Virus record (IMG/VR): IMGVR_UViG_3300009788_000132
Location: 1 to 49,850 of that record
Length of the DNA stretch: 49,850 bases
From: a virus
Strand: one strand, 5' to 3'
The translations under genes and the position numbers were made by a program. Positions 28,965 through 36,563 of the stretch are shown in pieces (the first letter of the stretch is position 1; every line of letters starts with the position of its first letter). The notes beneath the pieces were generated by a model. It searched no databases. It saw nothing but the letters and a program-made list of their open reading frames with translations, and was not told where the DNA came from.

Positions 28965-29183
28965 ATGAGAAAGATTAAAGAGTATTACTTTGATGAAATA
29001 GAAGAAAAGGAAATTAAATATATAATAATTTCATATTTCCGGGAGGATGAAAGAAATCAAATTCTAAAATTTGTAAAAGATTTTGGATATAAAAACACCA
29101 ACTTTGTGATAATAAATAATGTCATAGAGAACGGTCACATTTTGGCAATTGAATATAATATACAACTATATTATGGAAGGTAA
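28965..29183 (+). CDS. Hypothetical protein (72 residues)
   Basis: AGAGGAGAAAAA precedes the ATG. The sequence alternates charged helices and hydrophobic strands (DEIEEKEIKYIIISYFREDE, NTNFVIINNVIENGHILAIE). No family was recognised. Confidence 0.55.
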   Translation: MRKIKEYYFDEIEEKEIKYIIISYFREDERNQILKFVKDFGYKNTNFVIINNVIENGHILAIEYNIQLYYGR

Positions 29184-29187
29184 AAGA

Positions 29188-29430
29188 ATGAAAAAACCCA
29201 AAAAACTTGGCGCACCACACAAAAAAAAATCACTGAAAACCACTCCGGTAACTTTGAGATTGCCAAATTATTTGAATGATTGGCTGAATAAAAATACCAA
29301 AAACAAAAACAAGTTTATCAAAATTGCTTTGCTGAATAGTGATCCGGGATTGAAAATTGCCGGGCTTAAAGCCGGGGAAAAATGTTCAGATGATAGCTTT
29401 GATCAAACATTGGAAGAATTAAAAAAATGA
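29188..29430 (+). CDS. Ribbon-helix-helix-like protein (80 residues)
   Basis: The start at 29188 (MKKPKKLGAPHKKKSLKTTP) has GGAAGG 7 nt upstream. A basic tail is followed by a strand VTLRLPNYLNDWL and two helices, similar to the regulator at 17730-17921. It could control this operon or the parS-like region. The C-terminal helix is acidic. Confidence 0.6.
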   Translation: MKKPKKLGAPHKKKSLKTTPVTLRLPNYLNDWLNKNTKNKNKFIKIALLNSDPGLKIAGLKAGEKCSDDSFDQTLEELKK

Positions 29431-29440
29431 GGGAAAATAA

Positions 29441-29653
29441 ATGGTCATGTATTATTTTGAATATGAAACCGAAAAACTAAGTCAGGAATTTGATAATCTG
29501 AATACCGCTATTTGTTTTGCGATCATGGATAGAGAAAATGAAACTGGTCAATTTATTACAATTCAAGATGATTTAGGCAATATTATTTTAGATAAAGAAA
29601 ATTTTCAAGAAATTTATGAAGAATTTACTGTATATCTTTCAGGCTGGTTGTGA
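29441..29653 (+). CDS. Hypothetical protein (70 residues)
   Basis: Starts MVMYYFEYETEKLSQEFDNL and has a short beta-turn FITIQDDLGNIILDKENFQE. It overlaps the downstream reading region slightly and lies 10 bp after the regulator-like gene. No family was recognised. Confidence 0.5.
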   Translation: MVMYYFEYETEKLSQEFDNLNTAICFAIMDRENETGQFITIQDDLGNIILDKENFQEIYEEFTVYLSGWL

Positions 29654-29673
29654 TAATAAATGAGGAGAAAGAA

Positions 29674-29946
29674 ATGGAATGGAAAGACATTACTTCTTAT
29701 TCGAGAGGAGATACCGAAAAAATCCCGCTATGGTGGAAAGCGGAAATTAAACACATTCGCTTAACAGTGGGTAATTATCATACCTATTATCCCGATAAGA
29801 AAACATGGTTAATGCACTGTAAACCCTGGTATGATACTCACATTTTAAAAGCTAACAATTTGGAAGATGCCAAAAAAGAGGCGTTGGGGTTGGTGACCCA
29901 AATACTAAACGATGTTTTAAATCAAGTAAATAACAAATACAAATGA
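29674..29946 (+). CDS. Hypothetical Trp-rich protein (90 residues)
   Basis: The start at 29674 has GAGGAG 7 nt upstream. The protein begins MEWKDITSYSRGDTEKIPLW and continues with a pattern (HTYYPDKKTWLMHCKPWYDT, HILKANNLEDAKKEALGLV) that looks like a small phage alpha/beta domain. The stop overlaps the next start (ATGA). Confidence 0.55.
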   Translation: MEWKDITSYSRGDTEKIPLWWKAEIKHIRLTVGNYHTYYPDKKTWLMHCKPWYDTHILKANNLEDAKKEALGLVTQILNDVLNQVNNKYK

Positions 29947-30143
29947 CTGACTTAGAACTATTCACAAAAAAGGTTCAATTCGTGAAACAAATTAGAATCA
30001 CTGCAAATAACGAAGGTAAAAGAGGCGGATTTGTAAAGTGTCAATTCTGCGAATATGGTCATGTCGTTTATCAAATTAAAGGATGCAAGCGGCATATCCA
30101 GGCGGTTTGCACAACGGAAAATTGTTTAACTGTAATATTGTGA
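29943..30143 (+). CDS. Zinc-ribbon-like small protein (66 residues)
   Basis: KCQFCEYGHVVYQIKGCKRH then AVCTTENC places Cys pairs as in a zinc ribbon. It is coupled to the upstream gene. The function is unknown. Confidence 0.55.
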   Translation: MTDLELFTKKVQFVKQIRITANNEGKRGGFVKCQFCEYGHVVYQIKGCKRHIQAVCTTENCLTVIL

Positions 30144-30150
30144 GAGAAAA

Positions 30151-30462
30151 ATGGGAAAGAATTTAATTAAATTGCCACAATATTTAAAGGAACATCCTAA
30201 AACCGTAATTTCAGATTTTGATTCCAATCCTCAAATAAATAATCAAGTTGTAAGAGATTTAAAAAAATCAGATCAATACGGAATTTATACTGCGTCGGAT
30301 TTTATCGGCTATGTCTGGTGGGACAAAAATAAAATAAAATGGTTTTGCGAAATCTATAAAAATCATTTGCATATAAATACTGTACAAGAAAAAACGATTG
30401 GGAATATAATATTTCAAGTACGTACAGTTATCGCATGTTTCCAAAATAATAATAAATTTTAA
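30151..30462 (+). CDS. Hypothetical protein (103 residues)
   Basis: GAGAGAAAA precedes the ATG. The middle is rich in Trp and Tyr (YGIYTASDFIGYVWWDKNKI) and the end is hydrophobic. No family was recognised. It is the last full gene of the inserted operon. Confidence 0.55.
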   Translation: MGKNLIKLPQYLKEHPKTVISDFDSNPQINNQVVRDLKKSDQYGIYTASDFIGYVWWDKNKIKWFCEIYKNHLHINTVQEKTIGNIIFQVRTVIACFQNNNKF

Positions 30463-30479
30463 TTTTGTGAGGTAAAGAA

Positions 30480-30506
30480 ATGAGTTTTAATGTTATTAGA
30501 AATTAA
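30480..30506 (+). pseudogene. Truncated gene start (8 codons)
   Basis: GAGGT lies 6 nt ahead of an ATG that opens only MSFNVIRN before a stop that overlaps the convergent tail gene. A good ribosome binding site with almost no gene suggests that a once longer gene was cut where the rightward operon meets the tail module. Confidence 0.35.
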
Positions 30507-30877
30507 CTCTCATCCTTCAAAAGAAAGCTAACGCTAAACCGATTCGGTGAATTTTCCACCATATTGAATCTATCTTGCCAAAGCCTGACCGTGCGGCTTT
30601 GGCTGTTTTCATCCACAAAAGTAAAATCACTCTCACTCCAATTTACATTTACATGCTGAAAAAATGTTTCCAAAGCTGTTTTGTTTGCAGCCGATAAGCC
30701 TGTAAATGGGGCATTTATAAAATCATTCTGAACGTTATAAGAAATTACCTTTGTATTTAATCCTTCCGTGTCATATCTATGTTGATAAACTTCTATCGGT
30801 TCCGATATCGGAAACACCCGCCCCCGGTCAAACGTAACAGTAGTTACTCCGGTCTTTTGGAATTCAGGTAAGGCCAT
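30503..30877 (-). CDS. Tail protein, paralogue of the upstream gene (124 residues)
   Basis: The pattern TVTFDRGRVFPISEPIEVYQ, then NTKVISYNVQND, LSAANKTALETFF and RTVRLWQDRFNMVENSPNRF parallels TVFFDRGRTYVITEPIAAYQ in the 30877-31368 product, so they arose by duplication. Both are probably beta-rich minor tail proteins. One-base overlap joins the two genes. Confidence 0.6.
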   Translation of the reverse strand: MALPEFQKTGVTTVTFDRGRVFPISEPIEVYQHRYDTEGLNTKVISYNVQNDFINAPFTGLSAANKTALETFFQHVNVNWSESDFTFVDENSQSRTVRLWQDRFNMVENSPNRFSVSFLLKDES

Positions 30878-31368
30878 TAGTTCAATTCCCTCATGTTTTT
30901 AAAAGTCATTGATATATTAAATCTGTTCGGTATTGTTACACGTGAAACAATAGAATTCTGCCATAGATAAACTTCAAATATTTTCAAGTCTTCATTGGTA
31001 AAAAAGAATAATTGCTTTGAATAATTCATTAAAGGATTTGCAAAGAAACTAAAAATATTGTCTTTATTTACTTTGCTAATACCTTCCAAGTCAAATTGAA
31101 TCATACCGGTTTGTGCCGCATAAGAAATCACCTTGGATTGTAAACCCTCGCTTTCAAAACGTCTTTGATAGGCGGCTATCGGTTCCGTTATGACATAAGT
31201 TCTGCCGCGATCAAAAAAGACGGTATCAACCCCCGGTAACTGAAAACTCATACGATCAGTGGGCGAAAGGATTATTTGACCGAACCCACGCCTTAATAGG
31301 TGCGGTATATCACCATCAAATACCGTATTACCGAATCCGGCAGTTACTTTTAAGGGGTTAAGTGCCAT
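30877..31368 (-). CDS. Tail protein (163 residues)
   Basis: A longer N-terminal part (GFGNTVFDGDIPHLLRRGFG) precedes the region shared with the 124-residue neighbour. It lies in the tail-tip gene cluster. A parS-like site (30934-30949) is inside the gene. No enzymatic motif is visible. Confidence 0.6.
   Translation of the reverse strand: MALNPLKVTAGFGNTVFDGDIPHLLRRGFGQIILSPTDRMSFQLPGVDTVFFDRGRTYVITEPIAAYQRRFESEGLQSKVISYAAQTGMIQFDLEGISKVNKDNIFSFFANPLMNYSKQLFFFTNEDLKIFEVYLWQNSIVSRVTIPNRFNISMTFKNMRELN
30934..30949. promoter_or_regulatory. parS-like site (15 of 16 positions)
   Basis: TGTTACACGTGAAACA differs from TGTTTCACGTGAAACA only at the fifth base, a position that tolerates variation in Bacillus parS sites. 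It is inside the 30877-31368 gene. Confidence 0.6.
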
Positions 31369-31408
31369 AATCTATTTAAAACTCCCTGAACACTGTTGAA
31401 TTACCAAA

Positions 31409-32761
31409 TTATCGTATTCTATTGTGACTTGTCGGGTTAGTATCATCATCCATCTGGAAAGCCGCTGCCTCCGTTGTTCCATCAAGTCTCCTTGCTCTAA
31501 ATTCGAAATTCACATATTGTGGGTTTTGTACGATTGCTAAAACTAAATTTAATATTTGACTCACACTGGCAATGCTACCAACGGCTCCATAACCTTCTGC
31601 CAATGTTACCTGCTCATTAATTCGTTTCCATTCTACATCAGAAAAATCTTGAACTTTAGAATTAACATTTGTGCCATCAAAAACAAGCTGGTGGGATTTC
31701 GATAAAGAAAATCCTGTTGTATTGGTAGTGGGTAATCCGGGCAATAATTGAGACATATTAATATCAACAGGGTTTGTGATATTATGTACTGTTCCGATTG
31801 TAACACTGGATTGATCGGGATTTAAATCAACAAACTCCGGCGTTACCGCCTTGTTTAAAACAAGTGTTAGGGAATCATCTATCGCTAAAGTGAAAGATGT
31901 TGCGCTTTCAATAGTGTAAACTTTCGTCGTTGCGTTGTAATCTGTGATCTTTCTGATATTGAAATTAGAAGGATCATTCGATTTGAAAATCAAGGCATGT
32001 GAACCAATCACACTATCGTTATTTAAGGGACTGCCTGGAACTGTAAATTCTGTTTGACTTGCCACTGCCGTTATTAGTTTGCGCGGATCGAAAATTATAG
32101 CTTGGAGTTTGTCTCTTATATCTAAAAGCGGAACCGCCGTTTGTTGGTCTACAATCAAGGTAAAAGTATCGGCTGTAGTTAATGTAAAAGTGGGAGCTTG
32201 TGATATTGTATATGTCGTTGTTGATGAATCATAATCGTCTATGCGAATGATGTTCCACTTTGACAAATCTCCGCCCTCATATATTATGACATGACTATTA
32301 TCGACACCGGCATCAATGCCGGGCGATTGAGATGTGGGCTTAAAAGTTGTTTGCGATAAAACCTCAGAAATAGGCTCATTTGGCGCGAATGTCAAGGCGC
32401 GAATATGATCCAGCAATAAATCCGTATCATCTGAAATTGCTTTTAGGCTGTCGGTTGCCTCATTAAATCCAGTGCCTTTTATTTCGTTTAAAACCGGATC
32501 GGTATCGTAGGCAATATCCCTTCCGCCGCTATTGGTTAAGAAAGCATACCATAACCCTAAAATCCTGGTAGCCTTTCTTATAACAATTCTATGCAATCCG
32601 GTTTGGACTCCGGCATGTGCAGCGGAAACATAAGCACCAGGGACTTCTGAATCTGAGGATGCTAAATCCGTAGCGATTGCTACACCGGTATTAAGTGGAT
32701 AAATATCCATGACCACGCTTGTTAATCCGGGGGGTGCTGCTGCCATTATAATACTTGACAT
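31409..32761 (-). CDS. Tail structural protein with an internal duplication (450 residues)
   Basis: Two ~80-residue units are similar: one with ISEVLSQTTFKPTS, HVIIYEGGDLSKWNIIRI and TYTISQAPTFTLTTADTFTL, the other with ITAVASQTEFTVPG, HALIFKSNDPSNFNIRKI and VYTIESATSFTLAIDDSLTL. The end (NFEFRARRLDGTTEAAAFQM) and the gene order suggest a tail-tip or fibre component. No enzyme motif was seen. Confidence 0.6.
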   Translation of the reverse strand: MSSIIMAAAPPGLTSVVMDIYPLNTGVAIATDLASSDSEVPGAYVSAAHAGVQTGLHRIVIRKATRILGLWYAFLTNSGGRDIAYDTDPVLNEIKGTGFNEATDSLKAISDDTDLLLDHIRALTFAPNEPISEVLSQTTFKPTSQSPGIDAGVDNSHVIIYEGGDLSKWNIIRIDDYDSSTTTYTISQAPTFTLTTADTFTLIVDQQTAVPLLDIRDKLQAIIFDPRKLITAVASQTEFTVPGSPLNNDSVIGSHALIFKSNDPSNFNIRKITDYNATTKVYTIESATSFTLAIDDSLTLVLNKAVTPEFVDLNPDQSSVTIGTVHNITNPVDINMSQLLPGLPTTNTTGFSLSKSHQLVFDGTNVNSKVQDFSDVEWKRINEQVTLAEGYGAVGSIASVSQILNLVLAIVQNPQYVNFEFRARRLDGTTEAAAFQMDDDTNPTSHNRIR

Positions 32762-33243
32762 TAATTTAAATCCTTTGCAAATAATCTTATATCGGAAATT
32801 CCAATATTAAGGAATTCACTTGAAAAAATTTTGCTTATTAAAACTTGAAAATTATTATCGATTATTGCTTCAATATGACCCAATAAGTGGTTTGTTTTGT
32901 TATATGTTCCACTTCTGTTCGTAATTGAAAAATCAAAATTCTCTGTAGAAAATATGTTTGCTGCGCTTGATATTTCCAGGTTTATTTCTCCATCATCGCC
33001 CTGCGCCGATTGTGAATCGTAATTCAAAATAAACGACATCTGTATTTTTATTCCCCCTGCTATTTTTTGAATAAATGTTCCATCAAAATGGTTTAATAGT
33101 CTTGGAACCTGCCCGGCTATGACCGGCTCGAATCCAAAATTCAATGCTCTATCGGTAATGGAACCCAATTCCTGCCCCCTCCATAATTCAATTTTACTTT
33201 CTACTACTGCAATATCCGGCCTGAAATGAAAGAATAACGGCAT
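32761..33243 (-). CDS. Tail-tip family protein (160 residues)
   Basis: One of four relatives in the cluster, with IELWRGQELGSITDR, GQVPRLLNHFDGTFIQKIAG, IQMSFILNYDSQSAQGDDGE, a GTYNKTNHLLGHIEA segment and the end IFSSEFLNIGISDIRLFAKD. The repeated pattern suggests a beta-sandwich, perhaps jelly-roll-like. The other members are at 33245-34015 (C-terminal part), 34474-34917 and 38909-39538. Confidence 0.65.
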   Translation of the reverse strand: MPLFFHFRPDIAVVESKIELWRGQELGSITDRALNFGFEPVIAGQVPRLLNHFDGTFIQKIAGGIKIQMSFILNYDSQSAQGDDGEINLEISSAANIFSTENFDFSITNRSGTYNKTNHLLGHIEAIIDNNFQVLISKIFSSEFLNIGISDIRLFAKDLN

Positions 33244-33244
33244 A

Positions 33245-34015
33245 TTAAATACTGACGCTCAATAATGTTCCTGTTATATCTTCATTAATATTTCCCGTTG
33301 CAAATTCTTCTATGGCGTTCACTGAAAAAGTTTGACCCACAACAGCACTTAAAATTCCCTCTGCTTGAGCAGTGTTGCGAAATGTCCCGATTCTCGGAGT
33401 AGAAAAAGAATTATAAAAACGCAAAGCTGATATTTCTGGTTCCACCGAAAACCCTATTGATATTTCCGCATCCACATTGTTTGCCAGTGCGTTGTAAGTT
33501 ATCAATGATGCAACATTTAAAACAAAACTTCCGGTTATTTGTTCTGTAAAAACGCCCGCCGAGTGAGTTAGAAGTTGAGCAGTTTGGCCGGTGAATAATG
33601 GCACGAATGTAAATACAATATTTTGCGTTCCCGTTAATGTGATTATATCGGCACCCGACCACAATTCCACATAAGGGGGTATTTTATTTGCTGTTAAATT
33701 CAACCATAAATTTAAACCGTCATCGTAAATCCATTCGGCATTTGCACCAGTGCCAAACAAAACCGCAATACCCGATACAATTTCTAAATCCAGAGGGGTT
33801 TCAATGTCGGGCACACCGCCATCGACAAACACAAAATTATTATCATCGCTTATTTTTTTAACTGCAAACGGATCGCCATTTTCCGGGTTTACCGGCGCTG
33901 TTATTGTAACATCTCCCAGGGTAGTATCTACTAAGACCAATTCCCCGACCTGTGCGGTATATGCCCCGGTTTTGACTCCCGTTACTAAATATTGTGGTTC
34001 CTGGAATAATGGCAT
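33245..34015 (-). CDS. Two-domain tail-tip protein (256 residues)
   Basis: The N-terminal ~110 residues (VGELVLVDTTLGDVTITAPV, GDPFAVKKISDDNNFVFVDG) match the 67-residue protein at 34271-34474. The C-terminal part (VELWSGADIITLTGTQ, TAQLLTHSAGVFTEQITGSF) matches the 147-residue protein at 34474-34917. Here both domains are fused, while upstream they are separate genes in reversed order. Probable adhesin or tip protein. Confidence 0.65.
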   Translation of the reverse strand: MPLFQEPQYLVTGVKTGAYTAQVGELVLVDTTLGDVTITAPVNPENGDPFAVKKISDDNNFVFVDGGVPDIETPLDLEIVSGIAVLFGTGANAEWIYDDGLNLWLNLTANKIPPYVELWSGADIITLTGTQNIVFTFVPLFTGQTAQLLTHSAGVFTEQITGSFVLNVASLITYNALANNVDAEISIGFSVEPEISALRFYNSFSTPRIGTFRNTAQAEGILSAVVGQTFSVNAIEEFATGNINEDITGTLLSVSI

Positions 34016-34278
34016 TATTCATTTGTTTTCTTTTTAAAATTACTTTCAATCATCTTCTTTAGGGTTGGCATTGACACACCACCGGCGACAAATATCAAGA
34101 CATAAGGCATTAATTGAATCGGTATTTGTGACGCCGTTTCAATGCCTGATCGCATCATTTCAACGTATGAATAAGAAATGTAGGATGTTAATATTATTGA
34201 GAACACCCCAAACAACATTGAGAGTAAGCGGGTAGATGATCCTTTACCTGACGGTTCGCTTAGATAATTTTTAGACAT
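34015..34278 (-). CDS. Holin-like two-helix membrane protein (87 residues)
   Basis: Two hydrophobic helices at about 18-40 (LLSMLFGVFSIILTSYISYS) and 56-70 (LMPYVLIFVAGGVSM) are flanked by charged ends (SKNYLSEPSGKGSSTR, KKMIESNFKKKTNE). Length and layout fit class II holins or holin-like phage proteins, and GKGSSTRL is a frequent start. No endolysin was recognised next to it, so the lysis role rests on topology. Confidence 0.6.
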   Translation of the reverse strand: MSKNYLSEPSGKGSSTRLLSMLFGVFSIILTSYISYSYVEMMRSGIETASQIPIQLMPYVLIFVAGGVSMPTLKKMIESNFKKKTNE

Positions 34279-34474
34279 TTTGCGTATGTCCGTTATCTAC
34301 CATCACGCAAAAACCTCCATCACTTATCTTTTTGATGACAAACACATCTAAGTTTCCTGGATTTGCAGGAACCTCAATAATCATACTGGAAAGCGTTGTG
34401 TCTACAAAATTAAGATCACCCGCTTTTATAATATATGGTTCCGCTTTTATCGATTTAATTGATTTCGTAACCAT
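34271..34474 (-). CDS. Small tail protein, single-domain paralogue (67 residues)
   Basis: IIKAGDLNFVDTTLSSMIIE, then VPANPGNLDVFVIKKISDGG corresponds to the N-terminal domain of the 33245-34015 protein. It is a separate gene, with a one-base overlap to its upstream neighbour. Probably a structural tip component. Confidence 0.6.
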   Translation of the reverse strand: MVTKSIKSIKAEPYIIKAGDLNFVDTTLSSMIIEVPANPGNLDVFVIKKISDGGFCVMVDNGHTQNV

Positions 34475-34917
34475 TACGCCGCCTCCTGATCTGAAATAAA
34501 CAATCTCACCTCTGAAATATCCATTTGTAATAATCCACCGCCGAAAACTTCTGAAATAGTTACTTGAAAGGTTCCCGATGCGGCCGCTTGCAGGAATCCC
34601 AAAACATGAGCGGTTTTGTCATATTCCCCCTGCCTGTTCGCAATAATAAATCCATGCGAGGGGGTAAAAAACATATTTGCCTTTGTGGTAAGTTCCATCT
34701 TAAATTCACCATCTATCCCCTGTGCCGAGTTAGAAGTAAATTTAACGATAAATGATAATTGCAAATCTAATCCCTTTGTGACGCTTTCCGTAAATGTTCC
34801 GGCAGAATGAGTAACCAGCGCCGGGGTTTGACCCCCGGATAGTGCCGTAAACGAAAACACCAGCACATCACTTGAAAAATCATTTACCGGGGTTGCTTCC
34901 CATAATTCCGTTATCAT
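34474..34917 (-). CDS. Tail-tip family protein (147 residues)
   Basis: Family motifs are ITELWEATPVND, GQTPALVTHSAGTFTESVTK, LSFIVKFTSNSAQGIDGEFK, RQGEYDKTAHVLGFLQA and LQMDISEVRLFISD. It overlaps the beta-helix protein gene by 4 bp. It is most similar to the C-terminal part of the 33245-34015 product. Confidence 0.65.
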   Translation of the reverse strand: MITELWEATPVNDFSSDVLVFSFTALSGGQTPALVTHSAGTFTESVTKGLDLQLSFIVKFTSNSAQGIDGEFKMELTTKANMFFTPSHGFIIANRQGEYDKTAHVLGFLQAAASGTFQVTISEVFGGGLLQMDISEVRLFISDQEAA

Positions 34918-36563
34918 TGGCCTACCTGAAAATTAAAATTTATGTTCTGTTGTGTTGCCTGGCCGTCTATAGTTTTCACTCTTAATTCATTATCGTTCGG
35001 TATATCATATAACAACGGAATATCCAGGAAAACAGGCATATAATAACGTAACCCCGTCACCGTAAGAGTAACAGAATTTTGACCCGCCGATATAGTTCCG
35101 CTCCCTTGCGCTTGTAATCCGTATTCCTGAAAATTATCTCCCCATCTTATTATCGAATTAACTTGCTGAGTGTCGCATATAACTCCGCTAAATTTCCAAA
35201 AGTCGGCCCCGTTAGCTTCAATGGCGCGTCTTATAACAGGATTTGTATATCTACCTTGCCGCCCATGAATCACAAGACCAGATATTGATCCATATTGGCT
35301 ATTTAGATTTATATTAACGACATTACGATCAATCGATGAAAATATAGCAAATTTACTTTCACTGTCGGGTTGTGTGCTAAATGCTTGTGATAGAAAAACT
35401 GTATCCTGATTACACGAATCTCTTGCTTGCACGAAAGAAATCCTTTTTGAATCCTGGTTGCTGCCAGGTCCCGTTATTATGTGAAACGCTTTACCGTTAA
35501 TTAATTTATAATCTGCAAGATGAATATTTCCAGGAACAAAAATTAATTCATTTAATGATCCTAAAATATCTCCTTCGACATAAGCCTGATATGGATCGTT
35601 TACAATATTTCCGTTTAAAACAAGATAATCAGAATTATCATTTACATGAATTGCAGAGCCATATATTTTATGAAATTGATTGTTTGATCCCGTAACAAAA
35701 TTAGCGTTTTGAATATGAAGGCCAATATTTGCGCCCCAAATCCAATTTTCATTTAATATTACTCTTGCATCAAGTTTATCGCTATTATCACCGATATAAA
35801 ACGCTGAATGGCCTACAATCTGCTTTCCTGGATTATCAAAATTAAAAATGTAGTTTCGTGATATTATACAATTATCGCTGCCATTCTCAACTTGAATCCC
35901 AATATCACCATAACCGATACCGATATTGTCTGTTATGAAAATTCGATCACCGTAACCATTATCAATTTCGATAAGACCATCATGCGCATTAAATAAATTG
36001 TTGTTTTGAATCCTCACATCAGACGGTTCTGCGCCCGTCGTGATTTGAATTATATTCCTGCCAAAATTATCGAAAGTATTATTGCGTATTATTTGTCTAT
36101 CGCCCGAACCAGCTACACCATGCCCCGTAAAATTGATAAAATGGCAGTTCTCTAAAATCATATCGGTGCCGTTACCCGTAGACATTGCACTAATGAAATT
36201 CCCGTTTATATCGGTTTCATTGCACCCATCCACTACAAAGCCGCTAATGGTAGTGCGTGAATGGTTGCCCATCTTAAAAACATGCCTATCACGATAGTTG
36301 CCACCGATTATCAAAGTAGTAGAATCGCCTTTAATCGTTCTTACGTTGCTATTTGAAATGTCTATCATTCCATAGATATAATAACGTCCCTTGGGCAGTA
36401 TCAAAATACTTTCATTTGCTCTCGCTATAGCCTGGTTAATAGATATTGAATTATCAATAAAATCATCAGAAATCAAGGCGGGCCAGCTAAAGGCCGGTGA
36501 AATTGCTCCCTGGCTAAAGCCGAATGACACAAACAATAAAACTATTAATATTGAATATCTCAT
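34914..36563 (-). CDS. Exported right-handed beta-helix protein (549 residues)
   Basis: The start at 36563 (MRYSILIVLLFVSFGFSQGA) overlaps the upstream stop (ATGA). It gives a signal peptide with cleavage near FSQ. Repeated short strands with Asn and Asp (IRNNTFDNFGRNIIQITTGA, IQNNNLFNAHDGLIEIDNGY, ITDNIGIGYGDIGIQVENGS) mark a pectate-lyase-type beta-helix, as in tailspikes and depolymerases that bind or cut polysaccharides. A Sec signal on a putative virion protein is odd. Confidence 0.75.
   Translation of the reverse strand: MRYSILIVLLFVSFGFSQGAISPAFSWPALISDDFIDNSISINQAIARANESILILPKGRYYIYGMIDISNSNVRTIKGDSTTLIIGGNYRDRHVFKMGNHSRTTISGFVVDGCNETDINGNFISAMSTGNGTDMILENCHFINFTGHGVAGSGDRQIIRNNTFDNFGRNIIQITTGAEPSDVRIQNNNLFNAHDGLIEIDNGYGDRIFITDNIGIGYGDIGIQVENGSDNCIISRNYIFNFDNPGKQIVGHSAFYIGDNSDKLDARVILNENWIWGANIGLHIQNANFVTGSNNQFHKIYGSAIHVNDNSDYLVLNGNIVNDPYQAYVEGDILGSLNELIFVPGNIHLADYKLINGKAFHIITGPGSNQDSKRISFVQARDSCNQDTVFLSQAFSTQPDSESKFAIFSSIDRNVVNINLNSQYGSISGLVIHGRQGRYTNPVIRRAIEANGADFWKFSGVICDTQQVNSIIRWGDNFQEYGLQAQGSGTISAGQNSVTLTVTGLRYYMPVFLDIPLLYDIPNDNELRVKTIDGQATQQNINFNFQVGQ

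Noticed and set aside
34015-34278. Complete holin-endolysin lysis cassette
   Set aside because: Only the holin-like membrane protein is visible. No lysozyme, amidase or peptidase motif was recognised next to it or elsewhere in the window.
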